Below, piece by piece: positions 41,999 to 51,900 of a stretch of 64,000 nt of DNA. The position numbers and the translations under genes were made by a program. The notes beneath the pieces were generated by a model. The model saw only the letters and a program-made list of their open reading frames with translations. It was not told the DNA's origin and did no database searches. The stretch spans positions 52,669 through 116,668 of the forward strand of contig NZ_AUWQ01000074.1 of assembly GCF_000455205.1 (NCBI RefSeq), given 5' to 3'. The DNA is from Mycobacterium sp. UM_CSW (GTDB lineage Bacteria; Actinomycetota; Actinomycetes; Mycobacteriales; Mycobacteriaceae). The first letter of the stretch is position 1. Each line of letters begins with the position of its first letter.

Positions 41999-43297
41999 GT
42001 GTCGGTCAGCCACACCGCCCACAAGGCGGCCGAAACCCTCAAACCAGTCGCCAGCCTCGTGCGGATGAATGTCGCCGGCGCCATCCAGACCCGCCGGCGC
42101 GGCTACGACGGCTGGACCGGCGCGATCAACACCGACTATGACCCGCAGGACCCTGCCACCGCCGCGGACCCTTACGACGCGTACCGCGCCCTCCACCGAA
42201 GCGGCCGCGTGCACTACAACCCAAGGCGCGCCACCTTCATCCTCAGCCGCCTCGACGACGTGCGGGCCGCGTTGCGCGACACCGACCAGGTCACCAGCGC
42301 CCAAGGGGTCACCCGCCTGAGGATCTCGGCCCCGCTGGCAGTGGTCACCGACGGCGAAGAACACGCCCGGCTACGCAAGCAAGTCCAGCCGGGATTCAGC
42401 AAGGGCGCCATGAAGTCCTGGCAGGAGATGATTGAGAAGTTAGCCATCGACCTGGTCACCGACGTGCTGAACGACCCCGGCTGCGATGTAGTGCAGCGCT
42501 TGGCCATTCCGATGCCGATACGCTTGATCGCCCAGATCCTGGGCGTGCCCGAGACCGACGTCGGCGACTTTCGTCGTTGGTCCGAACGCGCCGTGGGAGT
42601 CATGGAACTGAGGTCCACGCTCTCCGGTGTCGTCGACGCGGCCAAGTCGATGTCGGCAATGGTGGCGTTACAACGTTACTTCACAAGCCAATTCGCAGCC
42701 GGTGGACTCAAGGGGTCCAACACCGTGCTCGGGCGCCTTCTCGAGCACAACACCGACGGCAGCCTCACCGACCGTCAGCTTCTGCTCATCGCCATCCACC
42801 TGCTGATCGCCGGCAACGAGACCACGACCAACCTCCTGGGCGGAATGTTCGACACCCTGGCCCGCCGGCCCGACCAATACGACCTGATCCGCGCCAACCC
42901 CGACCTCATCCCCCTCGCCCTGGAGGAACAGCTCCGCTTCACGACGCCCATCCAGAACCTCTACCGCTACACCCGGGCCGACTACCGCATCGCCGACGTC
43001 ACCATCCCCACCGGCTCACGCGTGCTGCTGTCCTTCGGCGCGGCTAACCGGGACCCCACCGCGTTCGAGGACCCCGATGAGTACCGCGCGGACCGCGATC
43101 CGCGAACGCACGTCGCCTTCGGCTACGGCGCCCACATGTGCCTGGGCGCACCGCTGGCCCGCATGGAAGCCCAAGCCGTACTGCGGCAACTCGTCACCCG
43201 CGTCGCCCGAATCACTCCCGCCGGCCCGACGCAGTGGTCGAGCCACAGCTCGCTACGCGGACCCACGCGCTTGCCGATCCGCCTTACCCCCGCCTGA
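41999..43297 (+). CDS. Cytochrome P450, paired with DoxX-like protein (copy b)
   Basis: A 432-residue P450 with I-helix AGNETTTN, ExxR in EEQLRFT and heme loop FGYGAHMCLG. It is closely similar to the P450 at 36223, with long identical runs around the substrate-access and heme regions. The GTG at 41999, with AGGA upstream, is preferred over a start 87 bp earlier inside the DoxX-like gene. It ends the SDR-DoxX-P450 operon and converges with the Rv2047c-like gene across 54 bp. Confidence 0.9.
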   Translation: MSVSHTAHKAAETLKPVASLVRMNVAGAIQTRRRGYDGWTGAINTDYDPQDPATAADPYDAYRALHRSGRVHYNPRRATFILSRLDDVRAALRDTDQVTSAQGVTRLRISAPLAVVTDGEEHARLRKQVQPGFSKGAMKSWQEMIEKLAIDLVTDVLNDPGCDVVQRLAIPMPIRLIAQILGVPETDVGDFRRWSERAVGVMELRSTLSGVVDAAKSMSAMVALQRYFTSQFAAGGLKGSNTVLGRLLEHNTDGSLTDRQLLLIAIHLLIAGNETTTNLLGGMFDTLARRPDQYDLIRANPDLIPLALEEQLRFTTPIQNLYRYTRADYRIADVTIPTGSRVLLSFGAANRDPTAFEDPDEYRADRDPRTHVAFGYGAHMCLGAPLARMEAQAVLRQLVTRVARITPAGPTQWSSHSSLRGPTRLPIRLTPA

Positions 43298-43351
43298 CGT
43301 AGAAGACCATCGCCGGTACGCCAAGGAGACCCCAGCCTGCTAAGGCGTCGC

Positions 43352-45913
43352 TTAGAGCACTTGTATTTTGCCGGTCGTGCCGTCGACCTCAACAAGCGCG
43401 CCCGGCGGCAAAGTCTTGGTGGCGCCCGCAACGTCCACCACACATGGGAATCCGAATTCGCGGGCCACCACCGCCGCGTGCGACATCGGACCACCCAACT
43501 CGGTCACCACGGCCGCGGCGTAAATGAAGGCGGCGGTGTAACCGACGTCGGTGACCTCGGCGACGAGGATCTCGCCAGGCTGCAGGTCGTCGATGGTCTC
43601 CGGCCGCACGATCCGCACCCGGCCGCGCACCCGGCCGCCGCAGACACCGACCCCGTGCAGGGTCTCCCCACTGGTGAGGGCTTCCGAGGTCGGCTCGGTT
43701 GGCTGCCAGCTGCCGCTGAACACCGTCGGCGGAACGACGGTGGCCAGCCTGCGCTGTTCGGCTCGGCGCCGGGCCACCAGGCCCCCGACGTCGGCAGGGA
43801 GCGCATCGAGCTCGTCGACCAGTAGATAGAACACATCGTCAGCGGTCTGGAAGACTCCGGCCTCGACCAACCGGCGCCCGTACTCGCGCATCAGGTTGCG
43901 CAGCACCCAGTTGGCCCGCACCACTTTGTCGCGACGGACTTCGCGATCGCGAAGTTGGTGTCCGGCCAAGCGCGCAATCGGCTTGGCCCGCAGCGGAATC
44001 CGGGTAGGCTCCGGCTGCGGCGCGGGAGGTGCGCTCATTGCCCGGGCCACCATGCGCACGAGCAACTCGGGATCGTCGGCGTAGCTGGTCGAGCGCATCT
44101 CGAGTTCGGCCGGGCCGCGATGCCCGATCAGTGCCAGCTCGGCCAGCACCGCGGCGTGAAACTCCGGCGCCTCGACCGCCAGCTTGCCCAGTCGCTCCCC
44201 CGGTTCGGCAAGCAGCGCCGTCACTTTCGGGTCGCGCTGGGCGGCGAGCACCAACCGCTGCATCGCTTCGACCGAGCGCGCGCTCACCAGTTCCGGTCCC
44301 GCCGGCGCGGCGGTATCTCGCCCACATAAACCGCGCAACAACACGTTGAACGCGGCGCACAGCATGAACGAAGCCGAGGCCAGCACCCACCCGTGCACCA
44401 CCTCGTCCCGCGCCAACGCGATCAGGCTCAGCAGCCGGCGATCGTCGAGCCGGGTGCCGTCGTCGCCGGCCAGGCGTTCCAGGCGATCGACATCGGCGAC
44501 GAACTCGTGGGTGTCATCGGCCGACCCGGCGGACAGGCCGATCAGGTTCACACCGAATACCCCGATGTTGCGCACGGTCCGCAGTTGCCTTCGCAGCCGG
44601 CCAGTTTCGGAGCGTGGGCGCTCCGCGCCGAAGATCGGCAGCGACGCCATACTTGGGCCGAAGAATCCGCTGTTGCTGACGATTGTGGCGGGTTTGGCGA
44701 AGGGCACCGTTTCCGCCATGAAGTGCGCCGAGGTGATGGCGCCGTAGAGCCGGTGGGCGAACACCGCCACCGTGCGCATCGCGATTTCGCGCTGGATCAC
44801 CCCTCCCGGCCGCAGCCGCTCGGCGATGGCTACGCCGCCGGCGCGCAGCCCGCGCACAGTCACCGAGGCCGATGCCGGAGAGAACGGGCCGGGCAATGCC
44901 TCCGACAAATTGGTGGCCAGGAAGGTGGGAAAGCGCGGGTCGATCGGGGTGTCGAACTCCCCGTTATCCCCTGCCGGGCCGGCCCAATTCGGTTTCACGC
45001 CGTCCTCGCTCGGGGCGTCGACGGTGGGCAAGTCCTGGATGTTGGTCATCCGCCAGGGCAGCGAGACCACGCGCTTGCCCACGCTGACCCGGCCGCGCAC
45101 CGCGACGGCGAAATCCTCGACACACTCGACGGAGTTCCACGCCGGCCGGAACTCCCACTGTTGCCGCAACCGCGCGGTGTCCATGAACGGGGCACTCTGC
45201 ACGAGTTGCAGCTCGGCGGGCCGTACGCCCAGCCGCACGATCGGGCGTCCGAGCGCCGCGGCCACCCGCCGGAAGGTCAGCTCACCCGGTGCGGCGAGAT
45301 TGATTGGGCCACTGCCGACTTCGGTGTCCACGATCGCCCGGTTGAACAGGCGGAGCGCGTCGTCGAGGTGGACGACCTGGATGCGACGATCGGCTGCTGC
45401 GACCGGAAACGCCGGTAACGCCAACACCCGGCGCACCCAGTTGTCGACGCTCCGGCCGAGGATCGGCGCCGTGCGGATGACAACCCATTCCAGGCCCGAA
45501 TCCTCGAGCAGCTGTTCGACGCGGGCCTTGTGCCGGCCGTCGGCACCGACGGGGGTTCTCGCGTCGTGCTCGGTCTTGGGTGCGTCCCCGCCGCCGTAGA
45601 CGTGCGCCGACGACGGGAAAACGATGCGCCGGGTTCCGGTTTCAGCGATCCCCTCGAGAACGTTGAGCGTTCCACCGATGTTGACCTGCTCGCTGCCGGT
45701 CGCCCACGCACAGTGCGCGACCACGTCCGCACCGGCGACGGCGCGCTTGACCGCTTCCGCGTCACGGATGTCCCCCTCGACGAATTCCGCCGCGCTCGAC
45801 CAGCTTTCGGGGCGGCGTCGGGCGATGCCGACGACATCATGGCCCTGGCTGAGCAATCGGGCGGCGACGCCGCGGCCGAGCACAGCACTGGCCCCGGTGA
45901 CCGCAACTCTCAC
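43352..45913 (-). CDS. NAD-dependent epimerase fused to PEP-utilising enzyme domains (Rv2047c-like)
   Basis: An 853-residue protein. Residues 1-300 are an extended SDR/epimerase domain (VTGASAVLGRGVAARLL; atypical SAHVYGGG catalytic region). The middle (about 400-740) is helical without a clear family. The C-terminus (about 755-853) is a PEP-utilising-enzyme mobile domain with the phosphorylatable histidine in ELGGPMSHAAVVAREFGFP. No intact ATP-grasp or PEP-binding barrel is visible, so phosphotransfer chemistry is uncertain. It follows pks12 by 9 bp on the same strand, as Rv2047c follows pks12 in M. tuberculosis, and may support mycoketide synthesis. Confidence 0.85.
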   Translation of the reverse strand: MRVAVTGASAVLGRGVAARLLSQGHDVVGIARRRPESWSSAAEFVEGDIRDAEAVKRAVAGADVVAHCAWATGSEQVNIGGTLNVLEGIAETGTRRIVFPSSAHVYGGGDAPKTEHDARTPVGADGRHKARVEQLLEDSGLEWVVIRTAPILGRSVDNWVRRVLALPAFPVAAADRRIQVVHLDDALRLFNRAIVDTEVGSGPINLAAPGELTFRRVAAALGRPIVRLGVRPAELQLVQSAPFMDTARLRQQWEFRPAWNSVECVEDFAVAVRGRVSVGKRVVSLPWRMTNIQDLPTVDAPSEDGVKPNWAGPAGDNGEFDTPIDPRFPTFLATNLSEALPGPFSPASASVTVRGLRAGGVAIAERLRPGGVIQREIAMRTVAVFAHRLYGAITSAHFMAETVPFAKPATIVSNSGFFGPSMASLPIFGAERPRSETGRLRRQLRTVRNIGVFGVNLIGLSAGSADDTHEFVADVDRLERLAGDDGTRLDDRRLLSLIALARDEVVHGWVLASASFMLCAAFNVLLRGLCGRDTAAPAGPELVSARSVEAMQRLVLAAQRDPKVTALLAEPGERLGKLAVEAPEFHAAVLAELALIGHRGPAELEMRSTSYADDPELLVRMVARAMSAPPAPQPEPTRIPLRAKPIARLAGHQLRDREVRRDKVVRANWVLRNLMREYGRRLVEAGVFQTADDVFYLLVDELDALPADVGGLVARRRAEQRRLATVVPPTVFSGSWQPTEPTSEALTSGETLHGVGVCGGRVRGRVRIVRPETIDDLQPGEILVAEVTDVGYTAAFIYAAAVVTELGGPMSHAAVVAREFGFPCVVDVAGATKTLPPGALVEVDGTTGKIQVL

Positions 45914-45922
45914 GGAGCGCCC

Positions 45923-48900
45923 TTACTCATCGTCGTCATCGTCGCTCAGGGCCGCATTGACCAGCGCGTCGAGATCCATGTCGGCGATGTCCTTTTCGCT
46001 CGTCGCCGCGGGGGCCGACGGACCGCTGCCGTCGGCCTCGTTCGCTAACGCGAGCAGCAGCTCCAGCACCCCCGCCTGACGCAGGCGCTTGACCGGAATG
46101 GACCCGACGACGCGTTGGATCTCGGCCTCGCCGGGCGCGGCGGCCGGGGCGCTTTGCTCCGCCGTGCCGACGAGTTCGCGGTAGATGTAGCCGGCCAGCG
46201 CCGCGGAGTTCGGGTAGTCGAAGATCAGCGTCGGCGAAAGCCCCAGCCCGGTGGCCGATTTGAGCCGGTTGCGCATCTCGACGGCGGTCAGCGAGTCGAA
46301 GCCCAACTCTTGGAACGCCCGATCCGGATCGATGGACTCGGGGCTGGAGTTGCCCAGCACCGTAGCGATGTTCGAGCGGACCAAGTCCAGCACCACCGCC
46401 TGCTGTTCGTCCTCGGGCAGCCCCTCGAGGCGCTGCAGCAGAGCCGATTTCGACTTCGCCGCGGCCAGCGAGTCGTCAACCTGACGCCGGCTGGGCGCGT
46501 TGATCAAATCGACGAACATGGGCGGCAGGGTGCCGTTGTCGAACTTGACGCGCAGCGCCGCGAGGTCGATGTGGGCGGGCAACATGAACGGCTCGTCGAC
46601 GATCAGCGCGGTGTCCATCAATTCCAGCGCCTCGTCGGAGGACATCGCGACGATGCCGTCGCGGCCGAATCGGGCCCGGTCGGCGGCGCCCAGGGCGCCG
46701 GTCATGGCGCTGGCCTGGTCCCACAGGCCCCATGCCAGCGAGACCGCCGGCAACCCGAGGTTGCGCCGGTGCACCGCCAGCCCGTCCAGGAAAGAGTTGG
46801 CCGCCGCGTAGTTGGCCTGGCCCGACGCTCCGGCCAGCCCGGCCATCGACGAGAACAGCACGAACGCGGAGACGTCGAGGTCGCGGGTGAGCTCGTGCAG
46901 GTTCCATGCCGCGTCGACCTTGGCGCGCAGCACCGCATCGATGCGCTCCGGCGTCAGCGACGAGATCACCGCGTCGTCGAGCACGCCGGCCGCATGAATC
47001 ACGCCGGACAGCGGTCGCTGCACCGGGATATCGGCCAGCACCTTGGCGACGGCCTCGCGGTCCGCCGCGTCGCAGGCGACCACCTGTACCTGGGCCCCGG
47101 CCGCGGACAGCTCGGTCATCAGCTCCGCCGCGCCCGGTGCATCCAGGCCGCGCCGGCTCATCAGCACCAGGTTGCGCGCGCCGTGGCGGGTTACGACGTG
47201 ACGTGCCAACGCCGAACCCGCCATGCCGGTCGCGCCGGTGATCAGCACGGTGCCCGCCACCCAGGCGTCGGGCATGGTCATCACGACCTTGCCGACGTGG
47301 CGGGCCTGGCTCAGGTACCGCAACGCCGCCGGCGCGCGCCGCACGTCAAACCTGGTGACCGGCAACGGTTGCAGCACGTCGTCGCCGAACAGCGCGGCCA
47401 ACTCGTCGAGCATCTCCCTGATGCGCTCGGGTCCGGCCTCGAAGAGGTCGAAGGCGCGGTAGCGCACACCCGGGTGGTCGCGGGCGACGACCTCCGGGTC
47501 GCGAATGTCGGTCTTGCCCATCTCCAAGAACACCCCGCCGGGGGCGACCAGCCGTAGCGACACGTCGACGAAATCACCCGACAGCGAGTCGAGCACTAGG
47601 TCAACGCCGCGGCCGCCGGTGATCGTCCTGAACTTGTGCTCGAAATCGAGGCTGCGGGAGTCGGCGATGTGGTCGTCGTCAAAGCCCAGGGCCCGCAACG
47701 TGTCCCATTTGCCCCGGCTGGCCGTCGCAAACACCTCCAGGCCGAGGTGGCGGGCCAGCTGCACGGCGGCCATGCCCACCCCGCCGGCCGCGGCGTGCAC
47801 GAGGACGCGCTGGCCCGGCTTGACGCCCGCGAGGTCGACCAGCGCGTAGCGGGCGGTGGCGAACACCACCGACGCCGTCGCGGCCGCGGTAAGTGACCAG
47901 CCGGCCGGCACCTTGACCAGCAGCCGCTGGTCGGTGATGGCGATGGTCCCGGTCCCGTCCGGGAACAGGCCCATGACCCGGTCGCCGACGGCGAAACGGC
48001 CGCTGTCCGGGGCAGTTTCGACCACGACGCCGGCGGCCTCGATGCCCATCACCGCGTCCGGGTCGGGGTAGAGGCCGAGCGCGATCATCACGTCGCGGAA
48101 GTTGGCGGCGATGGCCGACAGGGCGACCCGGACCTGGCCCGGGCCGAGCGGCGCAACGTGCTTAGAGGCGTCGGGGATCCGCTCCAAGCGCAGGTTCTCG
48201 ATGGTGCCGTAACTGCTCATGCCCAGCCGCCACGGGCCGTCGTCGGGCGGCACCAACAGGCCGCCGACGGCGCGGCTGCCGTGCACCCGCGCGGTGAAGA
48301 CGGTCCCGTTGCGCAGCAACACCTGCGGCTCGCCCGGCGCCAAGACGGCCGCCACCGCGTCAGCGTCCAGCGGCACATCGGTGTCGACGAGCACGATGCG
48401 GCCAGGGTGCTCCGTCTGCGCCGAGCGCACCAGGCCCCACACCGCCGCGCCCGCCAGATCGGTGACGTCCTCCCCCGGCAACGCCATGGCGCCGCGGGTC
48501 GACACCACCAGCGTTCCCGCCCCGTCGCGCGAGAGCCACGACTGCAGCACCGGCAGCACCGCGCGCGTCGCCGCGTGTACCTCGGTGACGACGTCCCCGG
48601 CGACGGGTGCCGATTCGAAAAGCACAGCCGAAGTGTCCTCGAATCCCGTTGCACCCCAGGCACATAACTCGACCGGTTGGACCGCGGACAGCGGCTGGGC
48701 GGACCAGACGACCTCGAAGAGCCGGTCGGGTCCCGAACTCGACACCGCGGCCAGCAGCTGCTGATCGGTCACCGGCCGGGCCACCATCGACGCCACCGAG
48801 AGCACCGGCAGCCCCAAGCCATCGGCCAATTCGATCGACACGGCCGACTCCCCCACCGGCACGATCCGCGCCCGTACCGCCGCCGCGCCCGCCGCGTGCA

Positions 48901-51900
48901 GCGACACCCGCTGCCACGAGAACGGCACCAGCATCGACCCGTCGGGGAGCTCGCCCCCGTCCGACGCCAGGATCACCGCGTGCAACGCGGCGTCGAGAAT
49001 CGCGGGGTGGACACCGAATCCGGCCACCGACACCCCGGCGACCTCGGGCAGCGCGACTTCGGCGAACACCTCGTCGCCGCGGCGCCACATGGACGTCAGG
49101 CCGCGGAACGCGGGCCCATACCCGTACCCCCGCTCGGCGAGCCGCTCGTACCCGTCGCCGATATCCACGGGCACCGCGCCTACCGGCGGCCACGCCGACA
49201 GATCCGCGTCCGGTTGCACAGACCCCGCGCGCAGCACGCCCTCGGCGTGCAATGACCAGCCGGAGCCCGCTTCGGCGCGCGAGAACACGGACACCGAGCG
49301 GGCGCCCGAATCGTCCGCGCCGCCGACGACGACCTGAACCGCGACCGACCCACCGGCCGGCAACACCAGCGGCGCCGCCAGATTCAGCTCGTCGACGACT
49401 CCGCAGCCCACCTCGTCGCCGGCCCGGATCGCCAACTCGACGAATCCCGCGCCGGGGAACAGCACGACGCCACCGACGGCGTGGTCGGTCAGCCAGCCTT
49501 GCGCGCTCGGCGACAACCGACCGGTCAGCACCACGCCACCCGAGGCCGGCAGCTCCACCACCGCGCCCAGCAGGGCATGCTCGCCGGCCGCCAGCCCCAG
49601 CCCGGCCGCGTCCGCGGGGGTGCCGTCACCGGCGAGCCAAAAGCGCCGCCGTTCAAAGGCATACGTGGGCAGCTCGACGAAGTTGGCCGCGCCGAGCGCG
49701 CCGCGCCAGTCCACGTCCACGCCGGCGACGAACCCCTGCGCGACGGCGTTGATCAGCGACGCCGGCTCCGGGCGGTCCTTGCGCAGGGCCGACATTGTGG
49801 TCACGACGGCGTCCGGCAGCGACTCCTCGATCGACGCCGTCAGCCCGCCGCTCGGCCCGACTTCGAGGAAGCGGGTGGCGCCGGCGGAGTGCGCGAACCG
49901 GACGCTGTCGGCGAATCGCACGGCTTCGCGGACGTGCCGCTTCCAGTACGCCACCGAACCGAAATCGTCGCCGGCCAGTTGCCCGGTCAGGTTCGACACG
50001 ACCGGGATGGTGGGCTTGCCGACGACGAGCCCGCCCGCGACGGTTCCGAATTCGTCGATCATCGGATCCATCAGCGGGGAGTGGAACGCGTGGGACACGG
50101 CGAGTCGGTGGACGCGGCGGCCGTCGGCGCGCAGCCGGTCGGCGACCGCGGTCACCGCGTCGTCGGGGCCGGAAATCACCACGGAGGCAGGCCCGTTGAC
50201 CGCCGCGATGCCGACGCCGGGCGTCAGCAGGGGCCGCACCTCCTCTTCGGTGGCCTGCACGGCGATCATCGCCCCGCCGGCCGGCAGCGCCTGCATGAAC
50301 CGGCCCCGGGCGGCGACCAGTACCGCCGCGTTCTGTAGCGACAGGACACCGGCGACGTGTGCGGCGGTGATCTCGCCGACCGAGTGGCCCATCACGAAAT
50401 CGGGCCGTACGCCCCAGGATTCGAGCAGCCGGAACAGGGCGACTTCCACGGCGAACAGGGCCGGCTGGGCGAATTCGGTGGTGCTCAGCAGGTTTTCGTC
50501 CTCACCCCACATGACGTCGCGCAGGGGCCGCAGCAGGTGCTGGTCCAACTCGCCCAGCACGGCGTCGAACGCCTCGGCGAACACCGGGTACGCCGCGTGC
50601 AACTCCCTTCCCATGCCGAGGATTTGGGAGCCCTGGCCCGGGAAGACGAAGACCGTCTTGCCGCCGGCCGTTGCCGTGCCGCGGATCACCGAACCGGCCA
50701 GCTCGTTCCGGGCCAACTCGTCCAACCCGGCCAGCAGGCCGTCGCGGTCACCGCCGACAACGACGGCCCGATGCTCGAAGTTTGACCGGCCCGCCAGCGA
50801 CCACGCCACATCGGCGACGTCGAGTTCGGCGTGGCTGCGAAGGTGCGTCGCCAGCCGGGTGGCCTGCGACGCTAGGGCCGTCGCGGATTTCGCCGACACC
50901 ACCCACGGCACCACCGGCGGCTCGGGGCGCTGCACGACGCGCTCCGACCCGGCGGGCGCCGCTTCGATGATCACGTGGGCGTTGGTGCCGCTGATGCCGA
51001 ACGAGGACACCCCGGCGCGCAGGGCCTTGCCGTGTGCCGGCCAGGGCCGGGCTTCGGTCAGCAACGACACGGCCCCCAGCGACCAATCCACATGGGGGCT
51101 GGGCTCGTCGACGTGCAACGTGGCCGGCAACATCTCGTGGCGCATCGCCAGCACCATCTTGATCACACCGGCGACGCCGGCCGCGGCCTGCGTGTGACCC
51201 ATGTTCGACTTGATCGACCCCAGCCATAGCGGTTCGGCGCGGTCGCGTCCATAGGTCGCCAACAACGCTTGGGCCTCAATGGGATCGCCCAACATCGTTC
51301 CGGTGCCGTGGCCTTCGACCGCGTCGACCTCGGCCGCGGACAGCCCGGCGTTGGCCAGCGCCGCCCGCACCACCCGCTGCTGCGACGGACCGTTGGGCGC
51401 GGTCAAACCGTTCGAGGCGCCGTCCTGGTTGATCGCCGAACCCCGCACCACCGCCAGCACCTGGTGCCCGAGGCGCTCGGCGTCGGACAGCCGCTCCACC
51501 ACGAGCATGCCGCCGCCCTCGGAGAATCCGGTGCCGTCGGCCGCGCCGGCGTAGGCCTTGCACCGGCCGTCGGCGGACAACCCGCGCATACGGCTGAACT
51601 CGACGAAGATGTCCGGGGTGGCGTTGACCGTGACGCCGCCGGCCAGCGCCAGATCGGATTCACCCGAGCGCAGCGACTGCACCGCCATGTGCAAGGCCAC
51701 CAACGACGACGAGCACGCCGTGTCCACCGAGACCGCGGGGCCCTCCAGGCCCAGCGCGTACGAAATGCGGCCCGACGCCACACTGGACGACTGCCCGGTC
51801 AGCCGGAAGCCCTCGGCGGCCGCCGGGGCGCCGATTCCGTAGCCCTGCGTGTACACCCCGGCGAACACGCCGGTGGCGCTGCCGCGCAATGCGCCGGGCT

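Noticed and set aside
20926-43297. A mobile element boundary (attachment site, tRNA, integrase, insertion sequence) around the accessory block
   Set aside because: No such element or matching direct repeats were seen at either edge by eye; repeat detection by computation would be decisive.
43298-43351. A terminator between the convergent P450 and Rv2047c-like genes
   Set aside because: Only a 5-bp CTAAG/CTTAG stem is visible, too weak to call.
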